DNA of 64,000 bases from Pseudeuparius sepicola (Eukaryota > Arthropoda > Insecta > Coleoptera > Anthribidae): contig OY987298.1 in assembly GCA_963920635.1 (NCBI GenBank), forward strand, positions 107,513,309 through 107,577,308. Reading direction: 5' to 3'. Position numbers and translations under genes: made by a program. Below, piece by piece: positions 1-11,057 of this stretch (within the stretch, counting starts at the first letter, position 1; every line of letters starts with the position of its first letter). Under the pieces are notes generated by a model, which worked only from the letters and a program-made list of their open reading frames with translations, had not been told where the DNA came from and made no database searches.

Positions 1-944
1 AGCTTGACGCCCAGAACTAATCACAATCTAAGCGCTCCATTAAATTATTCCGAAAATGTCGCGAGATTGTCAGAAATTGCCCCTTTTTGTCGAGCCGTAG
101 CGAACTTATTTCGACTCTGGGTTCGGAGGCTGGCGTCGTTAGACCATCCCCAGAGTCTTCAGGTGAGTTTCCGATGCTTCCGGCGCCCCCAAACAAGAAA
201 AAACATGCGATGTCTAAGTGTGATTCTGGAGGAACTATAACGGGGAATCACCGGGTGTATAGTTGGTTGATGGTTGACTTTTGTTTGTAGCATGTTCTTA
301 GAGCAGTATGGATATATTTAATCTTGAAGTCAAAATAAAGGGCATTTTAACAATGGGGCACCACGTCTATAGGTTTTGACGTCATTGGTATGCCTTTTAA
401 AACATTTAGTTTTTATTTATAGTTGCTCGATGCTTCGAATTTTTAAAATAATCACCCCTGTCGGCATCAACTGTTTATATACACTTAAAACACAATGAAA
501 ACACACGGAAATAAATCTAAACTATCGTGTAGTATCGTTTTTCCTTTAGAGGATATATGTATATAGGGCGCACCTATGTAGTATTGTTTTATTAACTTTT
601 TCCTTATAATGTGAACGATTTAAACCATTTGGATTTTGGAAATTCTACATGAAGTTATAAATAAAATAAAAAATATTAAAAAAACTCCAATTTGCTAAGT
701 AGTTATACATTATTTGTTATGGAAAAATTATCATTATTTTTATGATTATTATTATAATTATTGTTAAATATGAAATGAAACTTATTTTTAAATGTCATAT
801 AGAAAATTTATCATTATTTACCTAGGTATTTTTTTATTATCATTATTTACCTAGGTAGAGAAATATTACTTTTCATTAGAGAAATGAGGTAAATAATGGT
901 GATTTCTCAGGTTAGTAGTACAAAAAGAAATTATACAATTATTA
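1..944. other. Intergenic, AT-rich, no gene seen
   Basis: I see no supportable gene here. The first 250 bases are more balanced in composition; open frames of 67-78 codons there overlap each other and resemble nothing I know. From about 600 on it is strongly AT-rich. A block reading ATCATTATTTACCTAGGTA occurs twice, near 813 and 840, as a short direct repeat. Confidence 0.5.
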
Positions 945-1223
945 TACAGGGTGTATCTTTGATAGGTACAGAAATTTTAACCACGTAATCGGGGACGTTC
1001 ATAAAACCGAAAAATGAAAAAAAAAATTTTTTACTCGATGTTTAGAAAATGGGGCAAATCAATCTTTATCCGTGCTCAATGCACGCCGCTGGTTCGTCAC
1101 TAGAAGCGCTTAGAGGGGAGGTCTAACCTCTCCCTAGGAGATGGAGGGGAATAACGTTAGATTCGGAAGGGGAATACCGCGACGTTGCCGCATGTCAGAG
1201 TGGAATAAATCTGCTTGCAGAAT

Positions 1224-1241
1224 TAGGTACCTAGGTACCTT
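1224..1241. repeat. Perfect AGGTACCT palindrome
   Basis: AGGTACCTAGGTACCT is a perfect 16-base palindrome, a form of the TACCTA microsatellite type found through many insect genomes and seen again around 16280. Confidence 0.6.
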
Positions 1242-1725
1242 TGAAAATTACTGCTGGTAGGTATCCACGTTTTTTTTATGATGTCGGTTGCTGTGACGAA
1301 CTGTTTATTGCTTTTTTCACAGGCGCACACAATAATTTAACAAACACGTCAGTTTTTATCACTTTACTGTTATTTTAAGTCCCTAGGCAGCAGAAATGTA
1401 TCCTAGCGCCGCTCGGAGAAGTCATTGCTAGAAAACCATTGCTGATTTCACACTCATAATTTTTTGACAAGTCTTTTGTGGAGCAGGTATCTATCTACCT
1501 ACCTATTTTACAACTGATTTTCAGGCCGCAATTTTTTTATCCTAATAATTAGCCATCTCTTTGGACACCTTGGGATAATAAATTTCTGATCGGCAATCAA
1601 CTGAATAAAGTATGTTTTAAAATAAAAATTATCTGAAAAAATTGCAAATTTCCACAACCACCCATGGGGTAGAGCACCGGCGCGTTACTTTTTTTTAGCG
1701 GGTGTTCGCCTCTAGCCCTATCATC

Positions 1726-2042
1726 CCGAAAAAAGTGGGGGAAGACTGTAATTTGACGTGAATTTAACGCGCGGCTTCGATTTGTTCATAGTTTTTAATA
1801 TTTTTCAACCCTTGCCCGATAGTGCGCCACCTTTAAACCCCCTCAGGGTTGTGGTCCTATGTATTATCTACTTTTAAAAAATTATTCGGTTCCGAAAAAA
1901 GTGGGGGCAGACTGTCATTTGATGTGAATTTAACGCGCGGCCCCGATTTGTTCATCGTTTTTAATATTTTTCTACCCTTGCCCGATGGTGCGCCACTTTT
2001 AAACCCCCTCAGGGTTGTTGTCCTGTCTATTGTCTACTTTTA
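1726..2042. repeat. Two tandem copies of a 166-bp unit
   Basis: Unit one starts CCGAAAAAAGTGGGGGAAGA near 1726; unit two starts CCGAAAAAAGTGGGGGCAGA at 1892, an offset of 166. Both run through TTTAACGCGCGGC, ATTTGTTCAT, CCCTTGCCCGAT, TGCGCCAC and CCCCCTCAGGGTTGT in the same order with about 90 percent identity. A partial third copy lies at 2284-2362, beyond a hairpin, so the hairpin may have entered a longer array. Confidence 0.8.
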
Positions 2043-2165
2043 ATAGTATATTACACACCGAGGTGTCTCGAGATAAAGTTAACCTCGGCGCTTCGCACCT
2101 CGGTTAACTATTTAATCTCTCGACAGTAATGAAACACTTCCCACCTCGGTGTGTAATATACTATT
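2042..2165. repeat. Hairpin with 24-bp perfect outer arms and a second inner stem
   Basis: The left arm at 2042-2065 begins AATAGTATATTACACACC and ends GAGGTG; the right arm at 2142-2165 is its exact reverse complement. Inside, GTTAACC and GGTTAAC, flanked by CTCGAGAT and ATCTCTCG, form a second imperfect stem. The whole 124 bases could fold on itself. It is probably a foldback MITE lying between copies of the 166-bp tandem unit. Confidence 0.75.
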
Positions 2166-2172
2166 ATCTCGC

Positions 2173-2208
2173 TTACTTCCCGCCCTCCTGCGGGAGAGCG
2201 GGAAGTAA
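2173..2208. repeat. Short GC-rich hairpin
   Basis: TTACTTCCCGC at 2173-2183 pairs perfectly with GCGGGAAGTAA at 2198-2208. The 14-base loop contains a further CTCCTGCGGGAG pairing. It sits 8 bases after the preceding hairpin. Confidence 0.75.
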
Positions 2209-2283
2209 AAGTAAAAAAATTGACACTTTCAAACTTCTAACAAGTCAGAAATGCCGACATTACATACATGGTTGTAAATAAAA

Positions 2284-2362
2284 AATTATTCGGTTCCGAA
2301 AATAGTTGGGGAAGACTGTCAAATTGGCGTGCTTATCATTTTCGCATTTTTTAACCCTTTGC
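2284..2362. repeat. Partial third copy of the 166-bp unit
   Basis: ATTATTCGGTTCCGAAAATA, then GGGGAAGACTGTCAAATT, match the start of the units at 1726 and 1892, including the ATTATTCGGTT lead-in of the second unit. Similarity fades after TTTTTAACCC. Confidence 0.6.
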
Positions 2363-3487
2363 CGTTTCGGAACTCTCTCAAGTTAATTCCTTACCATTCC
2401 TCTTACTTTTCGTAAAAATTTGGTGGCGAAATGTCGCGTAATGTGCGTGAAAAACAGCGACTCCTCCTGGTGAATTTAAGCTTCTGCGTGCCCTTGACTA
2501 CTGCCCCTAATTCCTTCGCCGAGATTCGCCAGGCGCGGGCATATGACGTTGGCGTCGGACGCTGGCGTCCGACGCCAACTTCACACAAAAACGACGCCGC
2601 GCCGAATCGCGCAATAATTACAATTACGAATGAATTCACTGGCACTGATTCACTCGATTTTGCTCAATTTCCACGCCGCGCGGCCCGGCCGACCTACTAA
2701 ATTACAGCTGGGCGAGGAGCGCAAGCGCGGGGCGCCGGATACCCACTTGATCCCCACACTACAGGTGATCCCCACTACTCATAACTTGTGCGCGATATTA
2801 GCCAATCGCGGCTCGCGGCCCCTACTTCTCTCGGGGCGGCGCTACTATGTTGCCAAGTGTGCTGAAAATTTACCTGATTTAGTAATTTAATTCCGTATAA
2901 ATTTAATTGTGTAGTGGATTTTTACATGGATTTACCCGTTTTTGTGCGTAATAATTATACGAGATAGTAGATTAACTTATAACGAATGAAACCCCGTATA
3001 AATCCGCGAAAATCAAAAATCGGATTTAAGGGACTTTAAGTCACTTTGGGGACATGTCGGCATAAACGGCAACACCGAATAGTGGTATTAGATGGTATGG
3101 GGGAAAGCTTGTGCGCACGCACGCCGTCTCCGTCACCGTACCGCCGCGCCGTAGCCGACGCGCTAGTCGAAGATCGTCCGTCCGATTATTATGGGATTTA
3201 ACAGCTGATTGATATCGATCCGCGTCCGCCTGTAATTTTTGGGAGCGCCAGCTTCAACAAGCAATTTATTATTATACAGAATGCCTTACGTGTGGCTATT
3301 CTGTGGTATAACAATTCTGTTTCCAAAACGTGGACGCGTATGCAAACGTCGCGTCTTGCTAACCGATATTGTTCCGTTGCTTCGTCGGAAGTGAACCTGC
3401 TTCTGTACATTTTTCCAGATCCGTTCGCCATTTTTTGGACCAGCAGTGATGTCCAAACGTGTTGCAATTGCCGCTACGAATTTGCAG

Positions 3488-4300
3488 TGAAATAACAAGT
3501 GATTTTTTCATATTTCCGTTAAGAAATGCAGTGTTAAACGTTCGCGGCCTTCGTATGAAAACAGTGCTAGATAGGTTCCTACTAGGTACCCCAATTACGC
3601 GCGAGGATAAAAGAAGCAGCTTCAAGGGTTCGCGAAAATTCGGGTTTTATTAGACGCATACGGTATGGATCTAATTGTACAATCCACCTAGTCGAGTCCC
3701 CGTTGGAATAAATCAGCTGAGGGAAACCGAGACGTCCCTAATATTTGGCATCGCGCCGCTTTAAGTGTGCAGTGAAAAAAAAACAAGTGTTTTGTTCGTA
3801 TTTCCGTAAAAAGAGACTACGAAGTGTTATACCTTCGCGACCATCGTATAAAAACAGTGCCACTAGTTAGGTAGGTACTTAGTGCTTTATGTGATTTTGT
3901 GAAGATTTTTGGAAAGTATCTAAACACAAGAAAATAGTAAAAATAATCGATGCATCTCAAAGGTAGGCTTTTTCATGCTATTCGTCGAGCTATTCGCTAA
4001 AAGAACCTTTAAGGAGTTGTCCAAAAATTATTTATTTATTTATTTAATCTCCACATACACCAAATGATACATGGTTGCGTCAATATTCTTCAAATACTGC
4101 GAAAAAGCCTCGGAAAAAGCGATTCGACTGGCAACCAGTTACCTAGTGCTTCTTGTGATTTTCGAGAGGATTTTTGGATAACATAAGAAAGGAGTACGAC
4201 ACCCGCAAGGAAAATCATCCAGGCATCCGAAAGGTAGTTTTTTTGCATGCTATTCGCTAAAAGAACCATTAAAGATTTGTTCAAAAATTAGTTGAAAGAC
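3488..4300. repeat. Degenerate direct repeats inside the 947-4575 element
   Basis: GCAGTGAAA..AACAAGTG through TATTTCCGT, TTCGCG, CGTAT, AAAACAGTGC occurs at 3488-3590 and 3767-3880. The following block, from AGTGCTT through TGTGATTTT, GATTTTTGGA, TGCTATTCGCTAAAAGAACC to CAAAAATTA, occurs at 3880-4030 and 4146-4300. These are old, indel-rich duplications with a spacing of about 265-280 bases. No reading frame is conserved between the copies. Confidence 0.6.
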
Positions 4301-4647
4301 TATTCCTGAAATACTGTGAAAGAGCTATACGTCTGACAACGCTGCACGGCGGAATTGGGGGGGATCCGGCGGAACCGGCCTCAGTTCCAGCTGGTCCCGG
4401 CAAGGTCAAGGACCCATGGCCGTAGCGTCGGAAAAAGGGGTTTTAATAGCGTTTTAAAAAAAAATATTTCTGACGTTAATATGCACTTTAGAAAAATTTT
4501 AATTGCATAGGCGTAACAAGTGCATTTTTCCCGACCTGCCCTTAAAATTTCTGTACTTATCAAAGTTACACCCTGTATATTTGACTATATATTATGAACA
4601 GTAATGTTGAATATTTTAAATATCTAACAAGTGTGTCTACAGTAGGA

Positions 4648-5073
4648 TATCCAATAGGAAAAACTTCGTTATTTTACATTTTATCGAAAAAGTTACTCTG
4701 TATAAAAAGTTTTGCTTTTCTTAAAATAAGATTGGCAAAGACATTAATAACATTTATTGTACAGGATTTGCAAAGAATTGAAAAAAAGTAAAATGATTGA
4801 AGAGGAAACTGTCTTTGTGAAAATATAGAAAAAGTTGTTGGAAATTAAAAAATAGTATAAAAAACAATTTTTAAAAAAATCGGCCTTCTTTACTTTTTCG
4901 AAAATTGATATTATAGAATATCTTTTAATTCTGAAAAATATTTAACGTTTTTTAAATTTTTGTACACCCCGTACAAGAGATTTTAATTATTTCTATGCCA
5001 ATCTTATTTTAAAAACAAGCAAAACATTTTACACAAATGAAAAACGAAAAATAAAGACTTTTCCTATTGGACA
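4648..5073. mobile_element. Foldback element with about 120-bp arms
   Basis: TCCAATAGGAAAA near 4648 and TTTTCCTATTGGA near 5060 are reverse complements. The arms continue through AAAATAAGATTGGCA (about 4725) against TGCCAATCTTATTTT (about 5000), and TTGTACAGG against CCCGTACAA. The spacer is AT-rich. No protein is encoded. It begins about 70 bases after the right end of the preceding candidate element. Confidence 0.6.
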
Positions 5074-5109
5074 TATAGCGTATAGTTTTATATCAAATAA
5101 AAAATCATA

Positions 5110-5555
5110 GTTGGAAATAAACTTTCATTTGTTAACTAGGTATGTGCTCTTATTTATAATATGTTCTTTTAAGAGCTCACATTCGGGTTGTGCGACTTTT
5201 TCATATTATTTATTTTGTCTGCCAGAAAATTGTATTCTTTTTATTTTATTGTCCTACTTTTTAATTTCAGTTCAATTTTATTGTCTTTGTCTGTGTTTCT
5301 CTAAGTATAAAACAAAGACAGAGAGAGACGCAATCAATTCAATATTATGGAAGTGGCGTACAGTGGGGAAGCGATCAGGATCTACTTTTTGGGATCCTGC
5401 AAAAGCAGGTACCCGGTCCCAGTCGTGAAAATCACCTAAGTAAGTAATAGTGGAAGCGCATAGGGCTCAAAATGGGGGGTACATGGGAAACACATGATTA
5501 AAGTTGCGTACTTATTTTTTATCTTTAATTAAATAATACTATAAATAATAGTAAA
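5110..5555. other. Intergenic, no gene seen
   Basis: AT-rich until about 5330. A 105-codon frame (5111-5428) starts on a non-ATG codon, is hydrophobic at its start only because of T-richness, and matches nothing I recognise. I would not call it a gene. Confidence 0.4.
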
Positions 5556-5559
5556 TGCT

Positions 5560-6110
5560 GAATGTTGCCGAAAGAAAGCTAACGGAGAGACGCGTCCGCC
5601 GAATGTTGCCGAAAGCTGTCGAAAACGCGCGAACCGTGTTCGTTGGGAACGGGAAACGTACAGGCCCGGCTCTAGTTGAAGGTGCGCACAAATAAAATCT
5701 TTGAAAGACGACAAAATTCAACACAATATGCACGCCACTGTATGACAATAAATCGTTTCGATCGTCATCAGCTCCCGATGGACTTCCGAATTTGGCACCG
5801 GCCAAACGTCAGGCAACACACCACGTTTCCGGCGATCCCTGGGATTACCCAAATTTATGCGGGCACGCTCCCCTAAAGCGACGGCCGAAAATCGACGGCA
5901 GTCGACGCTGGCGCCGCCGATGCCCGACCGCGTAGCGTCGCCCCGAATTAAATTCATCCCCCCCCCCCCCGTAGATTTATCGGCCGGATTATATTTTATT
6001 CGCGGCAATCGAACACATGGCGCGACGGCGGCGCCGGCCAGATATGCATATGGGCTATTATCGCGCGCAGTTGCATAGGGAGGGTCGTTGGCGGGTCGTT
6101 ATGGGGTGAA
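5560..6110. promoter_or_regulatory. GC-rich enhancer-like island
   Basis: Composition changes sharply from AT-rich flanks to a GC-rich island with repeated AATGTTGCCGAAAG (near 5563 and 5600), a run of C (about 5960), GCGCGAACCG, and isolated homeodomain-type AATTAAATT and TATGCATATG sites. Overlapping frames on both strands reflect base composition. Such islands in insect introns and intergenic regions are often conserved regulatory DNA. This is inference from composition only. Confidence 0.25.
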
Positions 6111-7356
6111 ACTGGATGCGGACGATAGCGATGATGTGTTTACTTTCAATAGAATTCAATTGCATGTGCAACGTCGGTTAAATTGACATTTTTATATACA
6201 GGATCGCTCTCCGTTTGACTTGAGCCAAAGAAAAACTTAAATTGATCTTTCCCTAAGAACAGTAGTTGTGACAAGTCACCTTCTCATCATGATTCCTTAA
6301 TATTTAGTACAATAGCTGGTATTTAAAATTATCGTCCTCTACTAAACGTGAACTTGGACGTGACATAAGGACATGAAAGAAAAACAGTAAATACTATAGG
6401 GGCAGATTTTGCAAAAAATGATGTGGTCCAACTGATTTTTTTGGTAGATTTTAATAAAAGAAAATTGGTAGGCAATGACTGGGCCACTTTAATTTTTAGC
6501 GCCATCTGTTACTTGTATCCAATATTGCTTTTGTATCTTATGACTCTTTCACACATTGGCTAACTAGGCTATTACTTTACTAAAGAAAAGTTAAAATCAA
6601 CTAAATTAGTTCCAAATACTGCAACACATCCATTGACTTTGGACAATCGCACTCTCATTAACAGATTGCTAGAAAATATGGTTATTCCACTTATCTTATA
6701 GATAAATTGTTGTCTAGTAGAAAATATAAATTAAATTTAAATAACTTAGAACTGCCACAGACAAAATTCAATTTATTGCTTTGTTTGGGATATGTTTCTC
6801 ATAAAATTGCAAATATTTTCAAAAACAAACTGTGATTCTTTGGTCGAACATATAGAAATTTCAAGACACAAGAAATCGCTTTTTGCAAACTTTGATGAAT
6901 CTCTTAATGAAACTGCAGGCATTAGGATTCATTATTTCGCCAATAATGGCAGCATTTTGAACAATCTGGAAACTCTTGAAAGCCAAAGGCATGTTAAAGA
7001 TGATAATAGCAGCTTAATGTTAAATGATTTAATATTAATTTGTAGTTATCATCCCTTTGATATATTTCTAGTTGCTATATTTTGCACCACCTATTTTAGC
7101 ATCTAATCAAAAGAGTTAGAAAGTTTATTTTTAACCTCTCTATTGAAATTGGTTTTTTATTCACCCTAAAAGCTGTTAGACATAGACCTAATATTCATGT
7201 CCTTCGAATCCTTCGCATATAAAATGAACTCACACGGGTACTCACCGTTAATAAATTCATTGTCAGAACATGACATCATTCTATGGCGCGGTATCCTAGT
7301 TTTACGTTTGAAATTCGTGTTCTGCAATAATTGGGATAAAGTTTAAAAACCCAACC
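6110..7356. other. Intergenic sequence around the 6792 frame
   Basis: Moderately AT-rich, single-copy as far as I can see within the window. Apart from the unidentified frame at 6792-7106, I see no repeat, RNA gene or regulatory signal. Confidence 0.4.
6792..7106 (+). CDS. Unidentified 104-residue open frame
   Basis: I do not recognise this frame. It opens with ATG and runs 104 codons in AT-rich sequence. The residues include a polar middle (about 40-75, with NLETLESQRHVKDDNSS) and a hydrophobic tail (about 80-104). The middle looks more protein-like than the usual chance frame, but there is no domain motif, no matching frame upstream in phase, and no clear splice site. It might be an exon fragment or chance. 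It sits between an enhancer-like island and the 7361-7835 element, with nothing around it that suggests a role. Confidence 0.15.
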   Translation: MFLIKLQIFSKTNCDSLVEHIEISRHKKSLFANFDESLNETAGIRIHYFANNGSILNNLETLESQRHVKDDNSSLMLNDLILICSYHPFDIFLVAIFCTTYFSI

Positions 7357-7360
7357 TATA

Positions 7361-7835
7361 CAGGGTGTCCGCGTTTTTGTAGGCAAACTAAATTTGTAGA
7401 AAAAGTTACTTTATAACAAAACGCTTAAACATGGGTGTAAAAATTCTTACTTTTCAAGATAGATACAGAGCATATAAGAAATTAATCATTTTCATATATT
7501 TTTTATTTTCTCTGGAACGAAGAGAAATATCGAGTTCAAACTCAGTATGTTATGTACTATAACAGATCGTTAAGACCCACATGTACGTGAAAGAACCGCC
7601 CATTTAGACTGGTGAATCACGCACGTCACTGGTGAGTGACGTGCAAATTTTAGGAATATCTCTAAAAGTAACACACCCACAAAAATTTTACAAAGACTCT
7701 TTCTCTGAGAAATGGGCATTAGAAATTAGAAAATTAACTGAAATAATTTTTCAAAAGCCGTTGGCGTAGAGAAATTATGATTAAAAAAGTGGTGCAAAAT
7801 GTCAAAGTTTGTGGACAAAATTCGAATACACTCTG
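7361..7835. mobile_element. TA-flanked short transposon, CAGGGTGTCC type
   Basis: The left end is CAGGGTGTCCGCGTTTTTGT after TA (7359-7360). The right end, reverse complemented, is CAGAGTGTATTCGAATTTTG and abuts TA (7836-7837). Inverted similarity is weak and about 30 bases long, both sides continuing into CAAACT. At 475 bases with no gene it is a non-autonomous element. The TA target fits Tc1/mariner-like mobilisation, which is inference. Confidence 0.5.
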
Positions 7836-7837
7836 TA

Positions 7838-8475
7838 TAGATATATTGTTTTCAAGCTTTATCTCGGAACACGAATTTCCAGAAGTAAAACTAGGAGTAT
7901 GAAAACTGAGTTAATGGGGAATACTTTGAACACATTTATTAATTGCCAAAAGAGATTTGTTTATACGTTTGTTACTTATGTTTATACCCTTTGTTTGTTT
8001 TTTAAATTAAATATGAACAATAAAACGTTTTTGGTTCAAATTTACTTTATTGAGCAGTCAATTAACCGTTGATTTTGTGAAACATTTTCTTCTTTTGTGA
8101 CGCAAAAGATACAAATCATGAAAATAAGGTGGACTTTTTAATTCGCAATTCAAAAAATTTTCACATCGAAAACGATCACAGCCGTCATACTGTGATGAAA
8201 CGACATGTTTCAAGTTACAAAAGAGCCATTAATATATAGGTACGTTTGAGGACTTGACGCAATGTTGAAAAAAGTTGGGAAAAATAAAACTTTACTATTT
8301 CCCATTAAAATTAATACCCCTATACTAACTTGAGGGAAGTTAGTCACAACAACTACAACATTATCCAGCATAGCTCAAAACGTTTAAAAGCTTAGGCAAA
8401 GTTTTTAGGACAACCCTGATTTTGGATGAAAACCTAGTACAACTGGGCTATGCTACACAAAAGCCATGTTTGAAA
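7838..8475. other. Intergenic, no gene seen
   Basis: AT-rich. An 87-codon frame at 7809-8072 starts inside the transposon above and is not convincing. Confidence 0.4.
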
Positions 8476-8479
8476 TATT

Positions 8480-8880
8480 TTGCGGTAAATTACGGGCGAC
8501 GCACTCCATAAATACGGCGGCGTTTTCCTGGAACACATCCGGAAGTTGCCCGAACTCCGGGCAAGTTGCCGGGGAGGCGGATTAGCAACGCGCTAATCCT
8601 CTTTAACTTCCAGCCCGCCACACTCCTAATTTTCAATCTTCGTGACAGCCGCGAATCGCGTCCTGTATATACCGACACCGCAAATCTCTATGCGACTGCG
8701 ACACTGCCACTAGTTTGCCTTCTGCTTCTAAACTCACCATGCTTTAAACATGCCAAGCAATCTTTTTTCATCGGATCAATCGACACCCCGACCGCCGTAA
8801 TATGACCCATAGTAGAATCATTTGGCCGCGGCTCAAAGAATTGCCGCACACCGTTCCCGTCGCCTTCGCCATTATCTCCT
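8480..8880. promoter_or_regulatory. GC-rich enhancer-like island with paired TAATCC sites
   Basis: Composition is clearly GC-richer than the surroundings. GGATTAGCAACGCGCTAATC at 8579-8598, completed by one more C, is a perfect inverted pair of GGATTAG/CTAATCC. TAATCC is the known core of Bicoid/Orthodenticle K50 homeodomain sites. A second hairpin, TTGCCCG...CGGGCAA, lies just before it (about 8546-8566). Frames on both strands overlap and are likely chance. Regulatory function is inference. Confidence 0.25.
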
Positions 8881-9510
8881 CTGTAGTTGAACAGTTTTCC
8901 TTTTGTGGTGACAGTTTGGCCTTCAAATTATCGACATTTAGAAATGTTTATACCTCTGCAGGTAATACTATTAAGAAACTGTAGGAACTACTGGGATATT
9001 TAGGAATGAGTTATTTCATTTTCTAATAATTATTGAAATGATAAAATTCAAACTGGAAAATTAAGTTTGTGATAACGAATCACAATGTAAAAAACTTAGG
9101 TTGTACGGAATCAGCTGACACACCGCAATCCTTCCACATTGCTCTGCATTCGGCCTTTCAATTTTACAATGATAACTATTGTTTAAAATAATTTACATAA
9201 TATAGACATATGGTACTGATGATGGCTATGTAGCCAAAAGCTCTTTACCATGCTATTTCATCGATATTACATTACATCAAATGTTGTAGCTTATAGATTA
9301 TATCTTTAGGTAAATAAAAAACGTGAACAGTTTGAAATTAATGACATCTAGTATAGAGCAAGCGATGTAATATATCTTAAAAAGTTAACAAAATGTAGGT
9401 AAAGATGAACTTTCTGGGTGCCTAATTTCCTTACACTTCGATCTGTTTTGATGGATATGTTTGTATTTGATTTTAAGTTTTCTATAAGGGGAGCTGGAAC
9501 TTAAAACGAA
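8880..9510. other. Intergenic, no gene seen
   Basis: AT-rich single-copy sequence; no supportable frame, repeat or RNA gene. Confidence 0.4.
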
Positions 9511-9512
9511 TA

Positions 9513-10090
9513 AGTTCGAAAGTAATTTGCGTTCTGTTAAACGTAGAATCACGCGAACACGACAGCCTACAAACTAGTAAAGCCCGAATCAACTTTGCAG
9601 GCAAAATAAAACAGCTTCATTCCTGAAAGGAACTCGTCAGGTCCCTGACTTGTCGACTCAGGCTAAAAAATCTCATGAAACTTGATTCCCGATAAATTAA
9701 AAAGCCTTGGCACTCTGTTTGTGAATGGCTTCGATTTATTTGAAAGATTATATCGCACAAAATAATATTTTGATTCATTAGTTCCCACTATGAATGCAAC
9801 CTGAACAAGCAAGCTGCAACTGCAAAATGCAAAAGTTTGAAACTAGTTTGCATTTTGTTAAACGTAACATCACGTGAACAGAACCTACCACACACAAGTC
9901 GAGCCCGAATCAACGTTACTGGCAAAATAAAATAGCTTCTCTCTTAAAAAAACTCGTCAGCTCCTGATAAAAGTAAAGTTGTCGACTGAGCCAAAGCGTC
10001 TCATAAAACTTGATCCAATAAACTCCCAAGTGTTTCAATTTTCGAAATGGCACTCCATTTGTGAAAGTGTCCAATTTGTTTGATCTTTTG
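9513..10090. repeat. Old tandem duplication, about 240-bp units 320 bases apart
   Basis: Unit one (9513-9750) and unit two (9833-10090) share, in order, GTTAAACGTA, ATCACG, GAACA, GCCCGAATCAAC, GGCAAAATAAAA, AGCTTC, AACTCGTCAG, GTCGACT, TCTCAT, AAACTTGAT, GGCACTC and TTTGTGAA. I judge identity at roughly 75-80 percent with indels. No reading frame is shared. Retained similarity between otherwise unique sequence suggests either an old repeat family or duplicated regulatory DNA. Confidence 0.7.
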
Positions 10091-10099
10091 TTGGGCTGG

Positions 10100-11040
10100 A
10101 GGTAGTCCGTCACGTACGGTTATTTACAGAGGGCCCAGCTAGGTCATTCTCCTTGAAATGAATGGATCCGAGGATGCCATTAGGCGGTTATTATTTCAGG
10201 AGACCCCACTTAGCAGCTCGGAACTATTGCACCTCCTGAAAGATTGGCACAATGGCCCTTTTTCTGTAAAGCTCTTTAAATGACGGTCTCTTATCAAACG
10301 TTTCAACCGGGCGGTTATTGGCAATCAGTTGCCAATGCTGAACAAAGCGAGACCTGAGCAAAATTTAAAAAATATGGTATTCTGATGATAAGCTCATTTC
10401 GTGGCGTTCCTAAATTAGCTCTGCTAGTTAAGCACTGTGCTATTAGTAGATGCTACCATTTAAAAATCATCTAAATCGCTTGAAGTTGGCCTTGACAGAA
10501 GCTATAAATTTGGAAAAGTGGCTTTTTTGTTCGTTCTACTTTGTTTTTCGCATTTTACACAGATCATAAAAGGGAGTTCGATAAATCTCAGATAAAAGAC
10601 CGCATCAGAAATGCAATGCATTTCAAGGAGTAAGTATTAGGTATGTATAAGCAAGCTACAGCTTAAAATATTTGGAATGCCTCTTTTGTGAACAAGTTTT
10701 ATATTTGGGATCGAGCAGGGTGTGGTGTGCCGTACTCTCATGATTTTGCTTTTGATTAAACAAAAATTAGCTTAGAACTGTTTTCAAACCCCCCTTAAAA
10801 TTATACCATGCTGGAAAATTGTTTCAATTTGTTAGGTTTCTTTTTAATACAAGTTAAGATACATCATAGTTTTCCAGATTATAAAACTCACCAATTCTCC
10901 CAAAATTGCAAAGAACTTTTTGAGATTTCGAAAATGGAAAAGCATTTTTAAAAATGTATTGATTAAAATTTAGTGGAAGCCGCACCCATAATAAGAGAAT
11001 ACATACGCAGTACAAACTGATAATAAATAATATGAGTCAT
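10100..11040. other. Intergenic; first 250 bases somewhat GC-rich
   Basis: The first 250 bases (GAGGGCCCAGCTAGG onward) are richer in GC and resemble the other enhancer-like islands; the rest is AT-rich. No gene is supportable. Confidence 0.35.
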
Positions 11041-11057
11041 ATTTGGCTTTTAAGTTA

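Larger units (their letters stand above)
947..4575. mobile_element. Candidate 3.6-kb DNA transposon with about 38-bp inverted ends
   Basis: The left end reads CAGGGTGTATCTTTGATAGG and continues into TACAGAAATTTTAA. The right end, reverse complemented, starts CAGGGTGTAACTTTGATAAG and also continues into TACAGAAATTTTAA. Both ends abut TA (945-946 and 4576-4577), as expected for a TA target duplication. Inverted similarity stops after about 38 bases. The interior holds tandem repeats, two strong hairpins and a GC-rich block (2400-2850) but no recognisable transposase. It could be one long non-autonomous element, or two separate short copies facing each other; the shared end sequence alone cannot decide. 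Confidence 0.45.

Noticed and set aside
1..290. Two overlapping plus-strand frames at the window start
   Set aside because: Different phases of the same stretch, no motif, no ATG context or splice signal that favours either.
2403..2890. Frames on both strands over a GC-rich block
   Set aside because: Open frames on both strands are expected from the stop-poor GC-rich composition, and no protein is recognisable.
5358..5743. Possible element between TACAGTGG and CCACTGTA
   Set aside because: Only 8 bases are inverted and the adjoining sequences do not match.
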